Shown: positions 61,313-64,000 of the stretch, piece by piece | How the letters are laid out: each line of letters starts with the position of its first letter | Position numbering within the stretch: position 1 is the first letter of the stretch | DNA from: Cristatella mucedo | Lineage: Eukaryota; Bryozoa; Phylactolaemata; Cristatellidae | Assembly: GCA_009760855.2 (NCBI GenBank) | Contig: WPIO01000009.1 | Coordinates: 6,921,001 to 6,985,000, forward strand | Direction of reading: 5' to 3' | DNA: 64,000 nt | Made by a program: the position numbers and the translations under genes | Notes under the pieces: generated by a model | What the model saw: the letters and a program-made list of their open reading frames with translations, nothing else | What the model was told of the DNA's origin: nothing | Databases searched by the model: none

Positions 61313-62076
61313 TTCGGGCATGTTTAGATAAAGATACCACGTTTAAGTTGGTACGTGCATTCGTGAAATCCCGTCTCGACTTCTGCAACTCACTGCTTAC
61401 TGGCCTACCAGCATGTGCGATCAGGCGATTGCAGCTGGTGCAAAACTCGGTAGCTAGAATTGTCTGCCGTGAGCGTCGCAGTTGCCACATTACTCCGCTT
61501 TTCGCCGACCTGCACTGGCTACCAGTCAAGCAACGGATTGACTTCAAGGTTTTGTCACTCACTTTTAGTTCCCTTCATTCTATGGCTCCAGCCTATCTGT
61601 CAGATATACTACACCATCAGGCCAAGCATCGTACCAACCGCTTTTCGGAATCCAACCGTCTAGAAATACCTCGTACAAACCTTAAATCCAATGGAGACCG
61701 TGCCTTTAGTTCATATGCTACCAAAGCCTGGAACTCCCTCCCGACCTGCGTCAGAACATCCCCTGACCTGACCACATTTAAAAGGAACCTAAAAACACAC
61801 CTATTTAGGACAGCATTTAGTGGGTCCCTGTGATTCGTCCTTAATGTGCTTATGCGTGCTGACACTGTGCATGCTGCCACTAACCACATTTGCATGCTGA
61901 CCCTGTGCATGTCACCCCTAACCATATTATTCATTTCGTTTGTTTTTCAAGCATGATTTTACTTACCATTCAATTGCATTTCACCTTACTGCAAATGTAA
62001 AGCGCCTAGAGAGAGATTAAGTTCTCCGAGGGCGCTTTATCAAGTGAATTATTATTATTATTATTATTTTTATTAT
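61312..62076 (+). mobile_element. Younger LINE-A copy, 5'-truncated
   Basis: Starts at ATTCGGGCATGTTTAGATAA and is about 92% identical to the best copy by eye. The open frame 61,348-61,833 encodes SLLTGLPACAIRRLQLVQNS through the C-terminus without a stop. The tail hairpin is intact (AGCGCC, GGCGCT), followed by (ATT)n. Confidence 0.94.
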
Positions 62077-62520
62077 CCAACATGAGATATGTTCACAGAG
62101 CCGATGAAAGCGTTAGGTCTTTCAATTTTAAAATCAAACTTGGTTCTTCAATAACCAGTACGGTGATTTCATTGTTATTAAATTATAGAAACTTTGCCAC
62201 TATCCATGAGCGGAAGTCGCGAATACAGGCAGGAAGAAAGTTAAGAGAATTAGACGTGTTGGGGCACTAGCAGTAATCGAAGCAAAGGGAGCTGTTTTGG
62301 TCTGGCTGTTAAGGTGCTCACCTCGACCTAGGTGTGACTGAGGTCGAGGGCTCGAGCACGGAGGCATATGTGAACTGCCTGAATAGAGATTAAGTTCTCT
62401 TGGGCGCTATTTGAATGAATTATATATTACTACTTAGTGTCACGTGCAAAAAAGTGAAAGCCAACTTTGTGTATCCCAATCACATTGGCAATTGAGAGTT
62501 ATCATTAGCATAGTTATTAT
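62077..62520 (-). mobile_element. Older LINE-A, right part (itself split by SINE-1)
   Basis: Resumes the antisense order where 61,312 stopped: ATGAGATATGTTCACAGAGC (G-S-A-S-I-Y block), AACTTTGCCACTATCCATGA (A-A-N-F/T-W-M block), TCGAAGCAAAGG; then after SINE-1 AAGTGAAAGCC and CCCAATCACATTGGCAATTG (L-A-D-V-I-A block). Confidence 0.8.
62291..62430 (+). mobile_element. SINE-1 copy inserted in LINE-A
   Basis: GGTCTGGCTGTTAAGGTGCT head, GAGGGCTCGAGCAC B-box region, tail GCCTGAATAGAGATTAAGTT then GGGCGCTATTTGAATGAATT. Opposite in orientation to its host LINE-A. Confidence 0.88.
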
Positions 62521-62554
62521 TAGCCTCGATAATCTTCTTCGAATTGCTATCCTT

Positions 62555-63115
62555 TTTCTGATCGCCGACCTGCACTGACTACCAGTCAAAAATCCGATTT
62601 AATTTAAGATTTTTTTGCTAACTTTAAGATCCCTTCATTCTTTGGCCCCAAGCTACCTATCAGATCTACGCCCCCACTATGCCAAGCAACCTACAACTCG
62701 CTTTTTGGAAACTAACTGTTAGCTTATACCTCGTGCCAACCTCAAATCCTGCTGAGACCCTGCATTTATTTCATAGGCGGCCAAATCCTGGAACTCACAC
62801 CCGAGTTAAGTTACGACATACCTTAGCTTGACCACATTTAAAAAGAAATTATAGACACACCTATTTACGACAGAATTTTGTGGGTCCCTGTGATTCGTCT
62901 TTTATCCACTTATGCCTGCTGACAATGTTGCTTGCCACACTAACCACACTTGCATTCTGATCCAGTGCATGTCACCCTTAACCATCTTATTCAAGTTATT
63001 TATCAAGCATAATACTACTCACTATTTCACAGTGTTTCCCTTGCAGCCAATATAAAGCGATTAATAAGTGATCGGGTTCTCCGAGGGCGCCTTATCAAGA
63101 GTAATATAATAATTA
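62555..63115 (+). mobile_element. LINE-A copy, 5'-truncated, diverged
   Basis: From GATCGCCGACCTGCACTGAC through the coding end (TTTTGTGGGTCCCTGTGATT) and 3' UTR to a degenerate tail (AAGTGATCGGGTTCTCCGAG). Frames broken. Confidence 0.88.
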
Positions 63116-63354
63116 TCTTTAACTAGTTAAATTAACATCTAATTCCAGTGAAAATGTTATAAAGTCTTCGTAACAATTTCAGTTGTGACATGCATTATCA
63201 CTGAATGTGTGCAGATGAGATATAACCTTATTTTATTCTCATGTAAAACATCATATCACCCTATTAAAATAGTTGCGTTAATAACTTGGACAGCTACAAG
63301 ATGGCAAACCCAGCGTCTTGCTCAGTGTAGCTGATAATGTAATAATAATATGAT

Positions 63355-63490
63355 ATATTTTAATAGCACCCCAAGAAAACATAATCTTCATTCAGTCACT
63401 TAAACTGTGCCTCGGGGCGTGAGAACATGACCTCATCCAGAGTTTTGTCGGGTCGAGCTCCTTAAATGCTGCACCACACCAGCTCACCTG
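63355..63490 (-). mobile_element. SINE-1 copy
   Basis: Antisense tail (TAATAGCACCCCAAGAAAAC, CATTCAGTCACTTAAACTG) and B-box region (GTCGGGTCGAGCTCCTTAAA); a diverged head ends near 63,490. Confidence 0.75.
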
Positions 63491-63659
63491 TTTGACTAAA
63501 ACGCTAACCACTTTACCTTTCAGCATCTCCACATCAACAAATCCAGAACTCCTTCAGTGGTTTTGTAGCATAACCTTAACATCAGACTCCCTATTAGAAA
63601 TCTTAATGTTTCTTTTTCCCCTAACATTTTCCACAGTCTTACCAAAGAAAACGTTGATT

Positions 63660-63800
63660 AACTGTTTCATAAGTTGTTCTGAAAGATACACTATGTCTTT
63701 TTTCGTCGATTGGCATTGTACTAATTATAAACTAGATTTAAGGCCACAGAACGCAACATCGCTCATAAAGATACAGAAATACATCGGCACATGAGTATTC
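63660..63800 (+). pseudogene. Possible Tigger-like transposase fragment (copy 3)
   Basis: YTMSFFVDWHCTNYKLDLRP then QNATSLIKIQKYIGT aligns with the second-Asp and following block of copy 2 (LEFMPPSTTSLGNIQRCIST). Upstream sequence in the same 100-codon frame is not recognisable. Short, so uncertain. Confidence 0.4.
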
Positions 63801-63932
63801 TTGTATCCGAAATTTGTTTAGGCAGAGTTCCCACTGCACAATTATTGCAGGAATCCGGGATGCAGAGTGGCTATTCTTATGGGGAAGTATTCCTGTACAC
63901 GATAGTCTTATAGGCAGAGACGATGGCAACCA

Positions 63933-63968
63933 TCTTGTGCGTCGAGTAATCTACCCGACTTTTTTACA
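63933..63968. repeat. Possible R4 fragment
   Basis: TTGTGCGTCGAGTAATCTAC then CCGACTT resembles 32,370-32,400 (GGTGCGTCGCATTATCCATC, CGACTT). Only about 35 bp. Confidence 0.3.
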
Positions 63969-64000
63969 ACACGCTCGTTTAGCTCCGATTCGGATAGCGA

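Noticed and set aside
61190-62076. Twin-priming 5' inversion of LINE-A (inverted segment directly before a sense segment at adjacent element positions)
   Set aside because: The antisense part is far more diverged than the sense part and continues, contiguous in the element, on the other side at 62,077. A young insertion into an old antisense copy explains all of it.

Overview
This window is eukaryotic, from an invertebrate metazoan genome that I cannot place more closely. It has one spliced host gene with canonical splice sites, and no bacterial-style operons. The rest is mostly aged repeats: L2/CR1-like LINEs with ATT tails, tRNA-derived SINEs, two ~175-bp satellites, microsatellites, a pogo/Tigger-like DNA transposon and a decayed protein-primed DNA polymerase of Maverick/Polinton type. 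Most open frames are fragments of these repeats or chance.

Host gene: the minus strand from about 44.9 kb down to 20.2 kb carries a beta-1,4-galactosyltransferase gene in six coding exons (44,920-44,560; 44,220-43,988; 35,910-35,723; 35,027-34,905; 33,145-33,041; 20,331-20,157). All phases join without a stop, giving 394 or 364 aa depending on the start. Introns 2 (8.1 kb) and 5 (12.7 kb) are swollen with repeats, and intron 5 has a GC donor. The family's metal-binding, catalytic and cysteine positions are all present.

Repeat families, with working names: LINE-A (L2/CR1-like; best copy 15.6-17.25 kb, intact reverse-transcriptase core), LINE-B and its diverged relative LINE-C (related LINEs without the ATT tail), SINE-1 (tRNA-derived head plus a 3' hairpin shared with LINE-A), SINE-2 (tRNA-derived, different tail), SAT-A (10.3-13.2 kb, with an orientation flip near 12.455 kb), SAT-B (24.5-27.85 kb, in intron 5), and R1, R3 and R4 (dispersed repeats I cannot classify).

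Layout: 0-4.1 kb LINE-C and R1; 4.2-8.3 kb LINE-A relics; 8.7-10.2 kb R3 and a GC-rich stretch; 10.3-13.2 kb SAT-A; 13.4-14.0 kb a broken gene fragment ending in a PCNA-binding-like motif; 14.06-18.0 kb LINE-A copies; 20.2-44.9 kb the galactosyltransferase gene with nested repeats; 45-49.2 kb sparse repeats with a SINE-2/LINE-A nest; 49.2-53.3 kb a second LINE-C/R1/R3 set; 53.3-55.63 kb an AT-rich block with the decayed polymerase; 55.6-61.2 kb LINE-B copies around two head-to-head Tigger-like copies; 61.2-63.1 kb nested LINE-A and SINE-1.

Several insertions can be ordered by nesting: SINE-1 into LINE-A (three times), LINE-A into LINE-B, LINE-A into LINE-A and LINE-A into SINE-2. The main candidates for new biology are the LINE-A/SINE-1 pair sharing a covarying 3' hairpin, the inverted satellite, and the decayed polymerase.
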